Shown: piece by piece, positions 25,177 to 48,938 of the stretch | Layout: each line of letters starts with the position of its first letter | Position numbering within the stretch: position 1 is the stretch's first letter | DNA from: Theobroma cacao | Taxonomy: Eukaryota > Streptophyta > Magnoliopsida > Malvales > Malvaceae | DNA length: 64,000 nt | Assembly: GCF_000208745.1 (NCBI RefSeq) | Contig: NC_030850.1 | Span: 9,031,216-9,095,215 of the forward strand | Reading direction: 5' to 3' | Program-made: the position numbers and the translations under genes | Notes under the pieces: generated by a model | Seen by the model: only the letters and a program-made list of their open reading frames with translations | Databases searched by the model: none | What the model was told of the DNA's origin: nothing

Positions 25177-25281
25177 CATGCTGATTTTTGATTGAGTCAA
25201 GCTTCATGATAAAGGTTGTTAACCGGAACATGCTGATTTTTGATGAGTCAAGCTTTATTATAATGAAGACTCCGAACCGGG
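25177..25281 (+). repeat. 52-bp tandem duplication downstream of uL1m
   Basis: CATGCTGATTTTTGAT starts at 25177 and again at 25229. Each copy continues with GAGTCAAGCTT and ends near AACCGG. The repeat lies about 330 bp beyond the uL1m stop, probably in or near the transcript end. Confidence 0.75.
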
Positions 25282-26290
25282 AATCTCTACCTTTGCAAAT
25301 TATTCATTCAAGTTCCAGTGATGTGAATGAGTTTTCGTGATTATATAATGCATCTATCTATTTCATTCGGCTGGCTCTCTTCTGAATGCGGAATTCTTGC
25401 GTCCCTTTCATTTTCTTCCCTTCTTCCTCCTCGCCTTCCCCCGTCTTTAGAAGCAACCCCGCTTTTCTCCCTCGGCCATTCGCTCCTCTCTCCTCCCCCC
25501 CGGGCTTCTGCCCGCACCCCCCTCTCCTGCTCGCCGCCCACCTTTCCTTCCTTCCCAGCAATCTCCAAAAAAAATATAATAATAATATGAAAACACTCAT
25601 ATGGGTTCCACTCGCCACGTGTCAACACTTTAGGAATTCCCAGTACACTTTGATGTAATGATAGATGAGAGAGATGTGTCAAAGTATCTTTTATGTAATA
25701 AATAAAGAGTTTTTCAAGTACAAAAAGGTGGGTGAAGATGCTTCGGCCGTCGCAGAAAAAGATCGGCTCCAGGTCCAAAAACGCCTGGACAAGATTTGGT
25801 AGAACGAAGCGTCAATTTTCGGTGGGGAGAAGACGAGGGCATTGAATTGGTAAATTACTGAAACGCCCTTCCACTTCAGTCATGTCAGAGCGATTTCTCT
25901 CTCCGTCAAAAAAGAGGGAGTGCGGATACGACTGTGTGAAGGTGTGATGCCCTTTTTAAACATCGGGGAATGGAGCGTTTTTGTCCCTCTTGCATTTGAT
26001 CATTGTTATTAATTATTTCTTCCTTACATTTTCTATTTAACATCCTCTATCTTTCATGTTTTCCTGTTTCTGTCCCCAAATGTTTCCTTTTTATTCTACT
26101 TCTTCCCCAACAATTATTAGTTAGAAAATGAAATCACATTGTCTTCATGTTTGTACGAGAGAACACTATTTGGATTGGACAATCTAATGATTCGGTTTGA
26201 AGAGGATAAATTGGAATAACAGAAAATTATCTTTCATTCAATAAATAGATAATTTTAAAAATATTTATATTTAGGGTTTTATTATTTAAA
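25282..26290. other. Spacer with a strongly pyrimidine-rich patch, no gene recognised
   Basis: Positions about 25375-25570 are almost pure C/T on the + strand (TCCTCCTCGCCTTCCCCC and similar), much more GC-rich than the surroundings. A perfect G-box/ABRE-like GCCACGTGTC lies at 25614-25623. Frames on both strands through the patch are low-complexity and are not taken as genes. Confidence 0.4.
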
Positions 26291-26300
26291 AATAAATAGG

Positions 26301-26629
26301 TATAATATTTTAAAAAGATGTTGAATTATTTAAAAAAATTTAAGTAATTTTTTATTTTTTCTTATATTTGACCAAGAATTTATAGTTTTATTTTAAATTA
26401 AATAAATTATAACATGACATATTGACATGTCATAATTGACATGATCATGTAACATTTTATCCTCTTATAAATATAAAATGACAATTGATATTTTAATTAA
26501 AATCAATTAATTCATTATTAATCATAAAAAATTTATTTGATCAATAATAAAAATTAATTAAATATATTTAAAAAATAAAAATTTATTTAATTTTTAAAAA
26601 ATAATTCAACAACATTTTTAAATATTATA
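26301..26629. repeat. AT-rich MITE-like element with about 45-60-bp inverted termini
   Basis: TATAATATTTTAAAAAGATG at 26301 followed by TTGAATTATTT is mirrored by AATAATTCAACAACATTTTT ... AATATTATA ending at 26629. The inner 240 bp is A/T-rich and noncoding. The size and long inverted termini fit a MITE about 320 bp before the kinase start codon. Confidence 0.5.
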
Positions 26630-26952
26630 CTTGATAAATATTTCTATGCAATTAGCTGTCAATAAATAGTTATTGAGGTAGAATAAGTAAATACTATTAA
26701 GTTGGGGCACCCGAATGCAAAAAACAATAAAAGAAAAGTACTAAAACAAACACGCTGCCACTTCAACCACTCTCCCCGCCAGAGAGGAAGAAAACAGTAA
26801 AACCCACTGACACAGCGAGAGAGAGAATCTCAAACTTCAAAGCGCCAATGACTTAAGTCAGTAGAAGTCTTCATTTTTCTTCAGAGCTTGGCCATCGCGA
26901 GCTAGGGTTTGGGCATTTCACTTTTTAAAGAAGGTAAGAAAGGAAAAAAAAA

Positions 26953-29900
26953 ATGGAGAGAGAGGAAGATTATAGGAGGAAAGAGCGCATTGCATTGGTT
27001 GCCATTGTAGTGCTTGCTTCCGTGGCTGTTGCTTCGCTTTTTGTGGCTTTTAGTTACTATTGTTATATTCGAAACAAGGTGCTCTCTAAGCGCTCCAAAA
27101 CCCAAAATAGTAGTAAGCCTCTTTTCACTTTCTCTCTGCTTGCATTGCTCACTAACACAATGTCTAGATGAACTTCACAATTTTCTTTCTTTTTCTTTTT
27201 AACTCTTTTGTATTTTCAAGTTGGGTCTGTGAACAATGTAGAAAACGTCCAGACAGCAAGATAATTGGGAAAAATGTATTCTTTTTTTGTTTTCAAAAAA
27301 ATATTTTACTTCATATTCATTGCATTCAAAATGAGTTCTTTGTTTTCCTTTTTTTTTCTTCAAAAAGTGTGGAGAAATGACCACAGGGAAATATGGATAG
27401 GCGATTTATGTTGTTCAGTTTCTGATATAATTGGCTAAACATTATGCTACTTGAAATTGCCCTTTATTTTTTCTTTTTCTGTGGCATTTTAATCATCTTG
27501 CACTATTTTTATTTTATTTTATTTTGTCCCCACTATTAAGTGCCCCCATAAGAAGGATGGGATGTTTCTTATACCTTTTTAAATTAATTACTGTCTTTTG
27601 GGACTTGGAAATTATGATGGTTCGAAGTCAGGGACAAAGTTAAAGTAATTAACAAATAGTGAAATTGGTGCTTGAACTAAGCTGTATGATTCAGTTCCTA
27701 ATATTCCCTTTTGTGTAAACTGATGGATGGGTGATGTTTGTGTCTGAAGTGGTTGATTGTAAGGATAAAGCTAGCTCTACCGATCTTGAAGTTGCTATGG
27801 ACAAAGGGCTTCACGTCTTTACTTTTAAGCAGTTACATTCAGCAACTGGTGGTTTCAGCAAGTCTAACGTGGTTGGCCATGGTGGATTCGGGTCGGTATA
27901 TAGGGGAGTGCTTAGTAATGGCAAGAAAGTTGCCATTAAGTTGATGGATCAGGCAGGAAAGCAGGGAGAAGAGGAATTTAAAATGGAGGTCCACTAGAAT
28001 ATCATTCTAATATCTCTTTTCCATTGTTTTATTATCAGTAATTGACATGTGCCAAGCTAACCAATCAACAGTACATGATTCACTTTACTTCATTCCATAC
28101 ATTTCCACTGAAAGAAAAAAAAACGTTTAAAAGAGTTATGAAAAATATGATCTCTTTTGCATTGTTTCTCTTTCTACTTCTCCTTAACTAAATAGGCAGG
28201 AACATTTATATTGATTGATTGACCATATCGAATTGTAGGTGGAACTGCTGAGTCGGCTGCGTTCTCCATATTTGCTGGCTTTGATTGGGTATTGCTCAGA
28301 TAGTAGTCGTAAATTGCTTGTTTATGAGTTTATGGCGAATGGTGGTCTGCAGGAACATTTATATCCCATTAGTGGTAAGTTTATAACCTTTAAGTTATTA
28401 AATTTCTTTGAGTATGAGCAGTTAATTGAACTTTTTTAAGCTATTTGGATCTAAGATTTATCATCAAGAATGTTAAAACAGGGTGGCATTATTTGCACTG
28501 CATTTCTGCAGTTATTGCTTTCCATTTTCTTTAAATGGATAAAATGTTCATGCACTTTTTGGGAGTCCCAAAAGCTAAAAGCGGAGTGCAGATGGGGTTA
28601 CCTCGAAAGAAAGTAGAATTATCGTAAAACATTATCTCTTAGTGTAGAAGGATTGATGTCTATAAATTAAATTTGTATTTCATTAGTCCTGTTTATAGCA
28701 ATCTACAATGATGATCTTGAATTTTCAGAAATGCTTTAGAGTTTATCTAGTTGTTCTTCCCTTGAATGGCGTGTTTTGATCCAATCATCAGATACCTAAT
28801 CTCAGTTTCACCAATCAAGATTGTGTGCAAGCTTGAGTTTGGCTCTATTTGTGACTAAATTAAAGCTGATTAACATGATGTTGTCCAAGCTCTGATCATC
28901 TTTTCTGAAACAAGATCAGGCTTGGCTTAGTTCAGAATGAATCATTGATGCTGGAGAACCAGTACTGTTAACAATTGATTTTACTGGTTGTGTTCCAAAT
29001 TGCAGGTTCTAACAATGTAACTTTAAAACTGAACTGGGAAACCCGGTTGAGAATAGCTCTGGAAGCTGCTAAGGGATTGGAATACCTTCATGAACATGTT
29101 AGCCCTCCAGTGATTCACAGAGATTTTAAGAGCAGTAACATCCTTCTGGACAAAAACTTTCATGCCAAAGTTTCTGATTTTGGATTGGCCAAGCTTGGAT
29201 CTGACAAAGCTGGTGGACATGTTTCAACTCGAGTATTGGGCACCCAGGGATATGTTGCTCCGGAGTATGAACTAACAAACTCTTACTCCCAAGTGGAGGG
29301 GAAACGTTGTTCATTTAATTCGTAACATTTTTTTTTATATAAAATCATAACTGGCTCATCTTGATATTGAGTTTGGTTGGCATGCCATGCAGATATGCTT
29401 TAACTGGGCATCTAACTACAAAATCAGATGTGTATAGTTATGGTGTTGTTCTTTTGGAGTTGCTTACAGGCAGAGTACCAGTTGATGCGAAGAGACCTCC
29501 TGGGGAAGGTGTTCTTGTATCATGGGTGAGTTTCATTTCTTTCATGTTGAGCTAAATTCCATGCAATTTGGTATGTCTTTCTATGATGTTTAAGTTCATC
29601 CTATTTGCTTAAAATTTAACACTGTTCTGTTTTTCCTTGATACTTTTGTCATTGTTTAAGTTCTTTTTACTTTCGTAGTTACCTCTTTACTAGTAAATCC
29701 TTGCATATTTTCCTCTCCTCATTCTTCAGTTCTTGTCTGCTGTTTGTGGCGAAGGCTTTGCCTCGGTTAACAGATAGGGAAAAGGTTGTACAGATTATGG
29801 ATCCAGCACTGGAAGGTCAATACTCAATGAAAGAAGTTATTCAGGTTGCAGCTATTGCCGCAATGTGTGTGCAACCAGAGGCTGACTACAGGCCATTGAT

Positions 29901-30030
29901 GGCAGATGTTGTGCAATCATTGGTTCCACTGGTGAAAACTCACAGGTCAACCGCCAAGGTTGATAGCTGCTCAAGCTTCCATATTGCTAAGTCTCCCACA
30001 TCCCAGGATCTCAGCAAGGCAAGTTTATGA
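26953..30030 (+). CDS. Membrane-anchored receptor-like cytoplasmic Ser/Thr kinase (At3g58690-like), 6 exons
   Basis: Coding exons 26953-27112, 27750-27988, 28239-28374, 29006-29264, 29393-29525 and 29755-30030 give 400 residues. A short N-terminal tail is followed by a hydrophobic span (about residues 14-38, [17 protein letters not shown]) but there is no ectodomain. The kinase domain then has [11 protein letters not shown], the ATP-binding Lys117 in [12 protein letters not shown] with catalytic Asp218, DFGLAK with Asp236, GYVAPE and [17 protein letters not shown]. The HRD arginine is present, so it is an RD kinase. Intron 4 splits the APE Glu codon (GA|GTATGA donor). Reading through it would give an early stop. 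The 3' part ends KASL, slightly shorter than my memory of the Arabidopsis homologue. Substrate and signal are unknown. Confidence 0.9.
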
Positions 30031-30496
30031 GAATAATCAAAGGCAAGTGCAATTGTCTTTAGCTGAACTTAGATGCTCAGCCGCGATTGAGCGTTGTAGC
30101 AGTGATTAGACAACTGCTTAGAGATGAAACTAAACTGTTGTAATATTGTCACCTCTATCGGTAGAAAGCCCCAACGATGTATTAAAGCTTTGGGTCAAAC
30201 AATATTCAATCTTATGAACTTGTAATTGAAGAAGTAACGAAACTTTGCTAAGGAAGGTTACTCAATGAATAGCCCAACAATGGTTAAATGATATTATTGC
30301 AGTAATAGTAGTTAAAAAATATTGAATTTTAGGATCGGAGCTTTCGACTTGTTAATCAGGTATATATCAAGTCAGGCATCACCCATTAAGTATAAATTGT
30401 AGGGTTGCCATTTGATCCCTGTACTCTTTATGTGTTTCTACTTTAATCCATGAAGGAGGCTGGTACATTGACAGATTCTATTTAGGTGATTAATTT

Positions 30497-32106
30497 TAGA
30501 GATGTCAACGGGTACCTTATTTGTGGGTACTTGACTCGGTTATACTGGATCAGGATGAGTTCGGGTATCACTCTTTGGGTATTTATTATCCGAATCCTGA
30601 TGTGATTCGAATCCAAGTAAGAAAAAAAAGCACCCGTATTATCTTGACAAACAATTTTTTTTTAAATGTTGATAAATATATTAAAAATATAATTAATCAA
30701 ATTATTACTGTGATGATATTAATATATATAAATAAAAAATTATTAAATTATTAATTATGTTTAAATAATATGAATATCATATCATATTATAAAGGAATAT
30801 AATTATTATTATATATATTTTTAATATAAATATATTTATTTTTTATTTTGTGTTAAGATTAAAAAATTATAACTTATAATATATATACTTAAAGAGAATA
30901 TTTGAGTTTAGAATAGTTTTGGGATCTAACTATTTTTTTTAATTTCATGTAATTAAAGACAAACTCATATAGTTAATTAAATTAATTCATTAAACTATGA
31001 TTATTAATTAACTTGGAATGTTTTTAAATATATATACATTATATGTATTGAGTTCATTTATAAGAAATATAATTGTTATATTATATATATATTAATACTT
31101 TTAGTATATATATACTGTAAATATAATATATTTATTTTTTATTTTATGTTAACATTATAAAAATTATAATTTATAAAATTATTAATTGTAATATATATAT
31201 ATATACACACACGCACACTTTATGGTATATAACTTGTAATATCTTTTAACACATACACTTCATATTATATATTATGTTCATTTATAAAGAATATAATTAT
31301 TATTATATAAATTAATTATTAATTAATATATACACCTTTGTTTATATAAATTATAATATAGAAACTTAATTATTTAAAAAGAAGTTGTGAGATTAGAATA
31401 GTTTTGAAACTTAACTATTTTTTTTAAATTTCATGTAAATAAGGATAAATTTATATAATTAATTAATAAAATTATTATTAATTAAATTGTAATGTCTTTT
31501 AATATCTATACTTTATTTACATTGGGTTCATTTATAAATAATATAATTACTATTTTGTATATACATTATAATACTTTTTATATATATACTTTAAATATAA
31601 ATATATTTATTTTTTATTTTGTGTTAACATTATAAAAATTATAACTTATAAAAATTATAATTTTGGTTATTTAAGTTTATGTTATTTGTTTGGATCTTTG
31701 TGTTTAGTTATTTAAGTTTATGTTGTTATTTGGATATTTATGTATAGTTATTTAAGTTTATATCGTTATATGGATATTTATTTTTAGTTATTTAAGTTTA
31801 TATTTAAGATCTTTATTTTTGATTATTTAAATTTAAATTTTATTATTTATTATTTATTATTTTTATTAATTTAATTAGTAGTTAATTTTATGAAATACGT
31901 AGATAAATATTATTGTATATGTATACAAATTTAGGTAATTGGGTACTTATGAAGAAGATTTTAATAATTTTTTAATTTAATTGGGTTTTTAAACGGGTTA
32001 TAGGGTAGTAAAAATGTAATAAGATTAGGGTTAGGATAGTAATTTTTATAAGGTTAGGATTCGAGTACCTTAAAATTAACGGATACCTTATCCGTTGACA
32101 TCCTTA
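30497..32106. mobile_element. Non-autonomous hAT-superfamily transposon with perfect 8-bp target duplication
   Basis: The left end is TAGAGATGTCAACGGGTA and the reverse complement of the right end is TAAGGATGTCAACGGATA, matching at 15 of 18 positions. ATTAATTT flanks both ends exactly (30489-30496 and 32107-32114). An 8-bp duplication with short inverted termini is diagnostic of hAT elements. The 1610-bp interior is A/T-rich, internally repetitive and has no transposase frame, so it must have been moved by an enzyme supplied elsewhere. Confidence 0.85.
31664..31835 (+). repeat. About 40-bp minisatellite inside the hAT element
   Basis: GTTATTTAAGTTTAT recurs at about 31666, 31707, 31747 and 31787, with a degenerate fifth copy near 31822. 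Spacing is 41, 40, 40 and about 35 nt. Each unit also carries a TTTGGAT-ATTTAT-like part. Confidence 0.7.
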
Positions 32107-33401
32107 ATTAATTTTCAATGATTTGCCCGATATCCTTCACAAATGTAGGTCAGTGTTGAGAGTTAGCTTTTGTACTGTCCAACTTTGCCTAATATAATCA
32201 CGGGGCGCATTGTTAGCCTCAAGCTTGCATTGTCATTAAATGCCTAATATAATGTTGTAATATTGTCACCTCTATCAGTAGAAAGCCCCAACGATGTATT
32301 AAAGCTTTGGGTCAAATAATATTCAATCTTATGAACTTGTAATTGAAGAAGTAACAAGATTTTGCTAAGGAAGGTTACTAATGAATAGCCCAACAATGGT
32401 TAAATGATATTATTGCAATAATAATAGTTAAAAAATATTGAATTTTAGGATCTGAGCTTTCAACTTGTTAATCAGGTATATATCAAGTCAGGCATCACCC
32501 ATTAAATATATATTGTAGGGTTAGGATAGTAATTTTTAAAATTATTCAAGTAGTTAATAAAATTAAATTAGTTGATTTTTTGTAGGATTAGCATTCGAGT
32601 ACTTTGAAAGTAACAGAACCTTATCTGTTAACATCTCTAATTAATTTTCAATACTTTGGCCGATATCCTTCACAAATATAGTTCGGTATGTAGAGAGATG
32701 AGCTTTCGTACTATCCGACTTTGCCTAATATAATCGCATTGTCATTAATATGCTATGATCCCTCTTAGAAGAAAATGTCAATATTTGAATTATTCAAATT
32801 AAGGCTTATCCTTTTTTTTTGTCTTGTATTTAAAAGTTCACAAAGAGAGAAGAAATAGTGGGTCAACAGATAGAATAAAAGACAAACAATAAAAAAAACA
32901 AAGTTGTAACCTTTATATTTAGTTTTGTATTCACAGAAGCATGTGTGGAATGAGTTCATAACCTTATGGAAATGGTGAAACGAAGTTCAAATTTTAATCT
33001 TTGGTACATGATTAAGCTCGTTTTACTTTTGATTTTGGGACAGAATGATAGATTATTCTAAATTCGAGGTCAAATTCAAAGTAGAAAATATCCAAAAATT
33101 GTTTGGTAGAAAGAGACTGGATACAGTCCTTACAGTAACCAGTGAAAGAGGATGATAGTAATAGATAACTAGAAAGTTGAAAAGTAACGTTGCTCAAATT
33201 ATTTTGTTGTGTTTAGTAATGGGATTTAGCAGAATGTCAACAATGCATTGATTATTTGCTTAGGCTCTCGGGTGCACACTCACTCGCGTCTTCCTTTTTG
33301 CTACAAAGTCAACCCATCTGCAGAACCGTGCTGGCAGCAAAGTTTGAAACTTCAACGCATACAAACGAGCTCCTTCTCTTTTATAAGGCGTATTCTTTCC
33401 C

Positions 33402-33410
33402 TATATAATA
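33402..33410 (+). promoter_or_regulatory. Putative TATA box of the peroxidase gene
   Basis: TATATAATA lies 112 nt before the peroxidase ATG in otherwise mixed sequence, leaving room for a leader of roughly 80 nt. A second weaker candidate (TTATAAGG) lies about 20 nt upstream. Confidence 0.4.
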
Positions 33411-33513
33411 GAGAATCTGAATCCAGGGATTACTCACAAGTCACAGCAAAGAAATTAGTTATCCTTGTTTTATCTATCTATTAAGCCTGGTTTTTTTCAC
33501 TAATAGCCTCGAG

Positions 33514-35983
<2,470 letters not shown>

Positions 35984-37560
35984 TTTTAATAACTAGTTAA
36001 TTTCTTCTTCTTAATAAACAATTACTGAATATTGGAATTGAAATTAATCTTAGTTCCCAAACACTCTTAATATATCGGAAGAGTCTTTTTGTCTTTATTT
36101 TTCAAAATTAATAAACTTTCTTTACAAGTTTTTAGTATTTAGATTTCTTATCTGAACCAAGTGAAGTATGTTGAGTTATGTAGATTTCAAATTCAATATT
36201 TTGAAAATCTTTAGAATTGTTTAAAATGTGTTATAAATATGAAATTTCTCGATTGAATATACTTATCTAAATTATTAACAACTTTAACATTATATTTTGT
36301 TGAGTTGAATTCAATTTAAATTTATTTAAAATCATTCTAACAAATGATCATTTCATGAAATAAACAATATTATAGAAAAAAAAAAGAAATAAAGAGGAAT
36401 GACGTTTCATTTTTCGAATTAAACATGTTGTTTATATTTGGATTTTTGAATTTGAAATAAATTATATGATAAAACTCTAGTAAAAATTGTCAATTTTATT
36501 GATATAAACGAAGTTAAAATTTAAAATTTTTAATAAAAACTATCAAGGTAGTGAATTAAGATAAAGGAAGCAAATCAACATTACTATCTTGCATTCTTTC
36601 TCTTTATTCTCTCGTGTTATGATAATATTTGAATTGTTTCTGAATAATTTCCAGTTTTACAATTTTTTTTTTGACAATGTCACCTTTGAATTATGGTATT
36701 ATTAATAATTAATACCAATAGTGATAGTATAATTTTGATTACTTTTAAGTAGAAAAGTTCAAGGAGGTGAGGTGTATCGTCAACGCAAAGAGACACTCAT
36801 TTAATTAAAGTTCATCATTTTCTTACGCTTTTACAATTAAAATTATTTTTATTACTTCCATTTTTTTATCTCATGTAGCAATATAAAACTGATATAACTA
36901 TTAAGAAAAAGTAATTTTTTGTATTATAAAAAATATATATAATATAATTATTATTTTAATTATATTTTTTTATTTGAAATAAGTTTCAATATAAAACTAT
37001 CTTCTTCAATGTCATTTTTTTTATTTTTTATGACGTTTTTAATAATTTATCTTTTATGAATGATAATTATTTATAATTCTATAATTAGTAATATTTATAT
37101 AATTATAATACACAATATATATGTTTATAATTTAAAATATTAATTTATAAAAATTTTTTACTATATTTATAATTAACTCTATCTGATTATTAAAAAACTA
37201 AAGAAATGAAAGGTTTTCATCAAAATTATAATAATAAAATAGTAAATAAAAAAAGAGAGGCAGGATTAAAAATATATGAGGCACTTGAGTTGAATCCCTT
37301 TAAATTCCCATTGGTTAAGGGGGCTCCACATGATTCTTGTCCTGTTCATACTATTTCAATTGTAAGTCCATTCTCACCTGCCATGTACTCTCTCTCTCAC
37401 TCACCGGATCCCCACCCCCTTACGACAATTAAGAAGAAGACAACAAAACCATCTTAAGTGGACCGTTTTATGCACTATCCCCAAACTCGCGTGGACTAAA
37501 AACAATTCAGACAAAGGAGAGGGAAAATTAGATTAGACAGATTATTGATTTATTTTCATT
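35984..37560. other. AT-rich spacer between peroxidase and GSK3 genes
   Basis: Contains the peroxidase 3' region and, at the right, the GSK3 promoter. The last 250 bases are more mixed in composition, with TCTCTCTCTCACTCACC and CCCCACCCCC. I see no gene in between. Confidence 0.55.
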
Positions 37561-37588
37561 TTTCAACAAAAAAAAAAAAAAAAAAAAC

Positions 37589-37596
37589 NNNNNNNN
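37589..37596. other. Assembly gap (8 N) inside a poly-A tract
   Basis: Eight undetermined bases are flanked on both sides by about 20 A. The true length of this homopolymer region, 55 bp upstream of the GSK3 start codon, is unknown. Confidence 0.95.
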
Positions 37597-37650
37597 AAAA
37601 AAAAAAAAAAAAAAAAAACCCAACAGAAAGAGAGAGTAGCTGTAAAGCAC

Positions 37651-42795
<5,145 letters not shown>

Positions 42796-43943
42796 ATGTG
42801 GAAAAAGCAATACAAGGAATCAAGTCTTCTGTTAGTGGACGGGTTCAACGCAAAGGAAGGACGGACGGAGCTCCTGGTCACTAAACCAAGCTTTCTAGCC
42901 TATTCAGTGGATTTATTGCCCCGCAAAGATGTATGCATATACTGGCTTCTTCTGGCTTAACATGGAAGTTGGCGATATCTGTCTACCATGTCATTCTAGC
43001 TACAACATAGTGTTCCCCTGTTTTTGTACATTGTTTTGATCAGAGCTAGGAGTATAAAAAAGGTGATGCAATCCATGTGTAGCTAGGAGAAATAGCCCAG
43101 CCGAAGCTGAAGGAGTTGTACGTACTAGTTTGGCTTGCTTCTTAAATGTTGCGCTAGTTTTACATATGTTTGTTGCAGCATGTGGACATAAACCGAATTT
43201 CATCAATTTAAGTTCCACCCTTTTCTCTTCTTTTATTTTGTTATTTTCCCACTACGCGCGGTTTTAAGTTTTGTTTGAAACCTGATGGAAGGCATTATGA
43301 AGTGATGCTGAAAGTGGGGAAGTTAAACCGGCAACCAGCCAGCTGTTTGGGCCTCCTCGTGGCAATGCCCATTATTACTGATTGCATTTGTTTCCGTAGT
43401 GGCTCTTCTCTCAGAGAGAAGACATTAGTTTTTGTTATATTACTTACTACTCAGTTTGTACTAACAAAAAGTTGAAAGATCCCATCCATTTTTTATCACT
43501 AAATTTCCACTTTTATTTTATCTTAATGGACTTGGCCATGTCATAAAGATATTTGATCAGTAAAAATTAGAACACCATACATCCTTTGGCATCAACTTTA
43601 GCTGCCACGAATTCGTTACATTGTAATTATTCAGCGTTGTAACTATGCTTTCAAAAATACTTGGTGCACCGTTTTATTTCTAACTACAAAAAGGCTAATT
43701 AAATAGCGCCACCGACTGTCGTTGCCCTTTCTTGACAATCAGATTTGAGATCAAATGTTTTACCTCTTTCTATTCTAAGAACAGTTCAATGGAGAAATGA
43801 TGCTGCAGAATACTCCAAGTACGGCATGCGTGATGCTCGCTCACTCGTCCTTCCTATGAGAACATAAATCTGTTTGTCACAGATGAGCTGAAAGCAATAT
43901 ATACATAAATGAGAGAGAGAGATTGATTACTTGCTTAGCAATT
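42796..43943. other. 3' regions of the convergent GSK3 and aminotransferase genes
   Basis: About 1.15 kb between two facing stop codons. It holds both 3' untranslated regions. Short frames here have no family resemblance. A GAGAGAGAGAG run lies near 43911-43921. Confidence 0.6.

Positions 43944-48938
<4,995 letters not shown>

Larger units (their letters stand above)
30136..32757 (+). repeat. Tandem segmental duplication in the kinase 3' flank
   Basis: Unit A (30136-32252) starts in the likely kinase 3' untranslated region with TGTTGTAATATTGTCACC. Unit B (about 32253-32757) begins with the same words and matches unit A at over 90 percent for about 270 bp. B then jumps to the part of A that starts near 32033 and follows it, with more divergence, to about 32757. 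Unit B lacks the equivalent of about 1.6 kb, most of the hAT element that lies in A. Confidence 0.85.

Noticed and set aside
25341..25778. 145-codon minus-strand frame
   Set aside because: It is a low-complexity reading of the pyrimidine-rich patch (Gly/Arg/Glu-rich), not a recognisable protein.
29265..29325. Kinase C-terminus reading [12 protein letters not shown]
   Set aside because: It is readthrough into intron 4; splicing at GTATGA restores the conserved APE-YALTGHL segment.
30521..30754. 77-codon frame inside the hAT element
   Set aside because: Low-complexity A/T-rich translation without transposase motifs.
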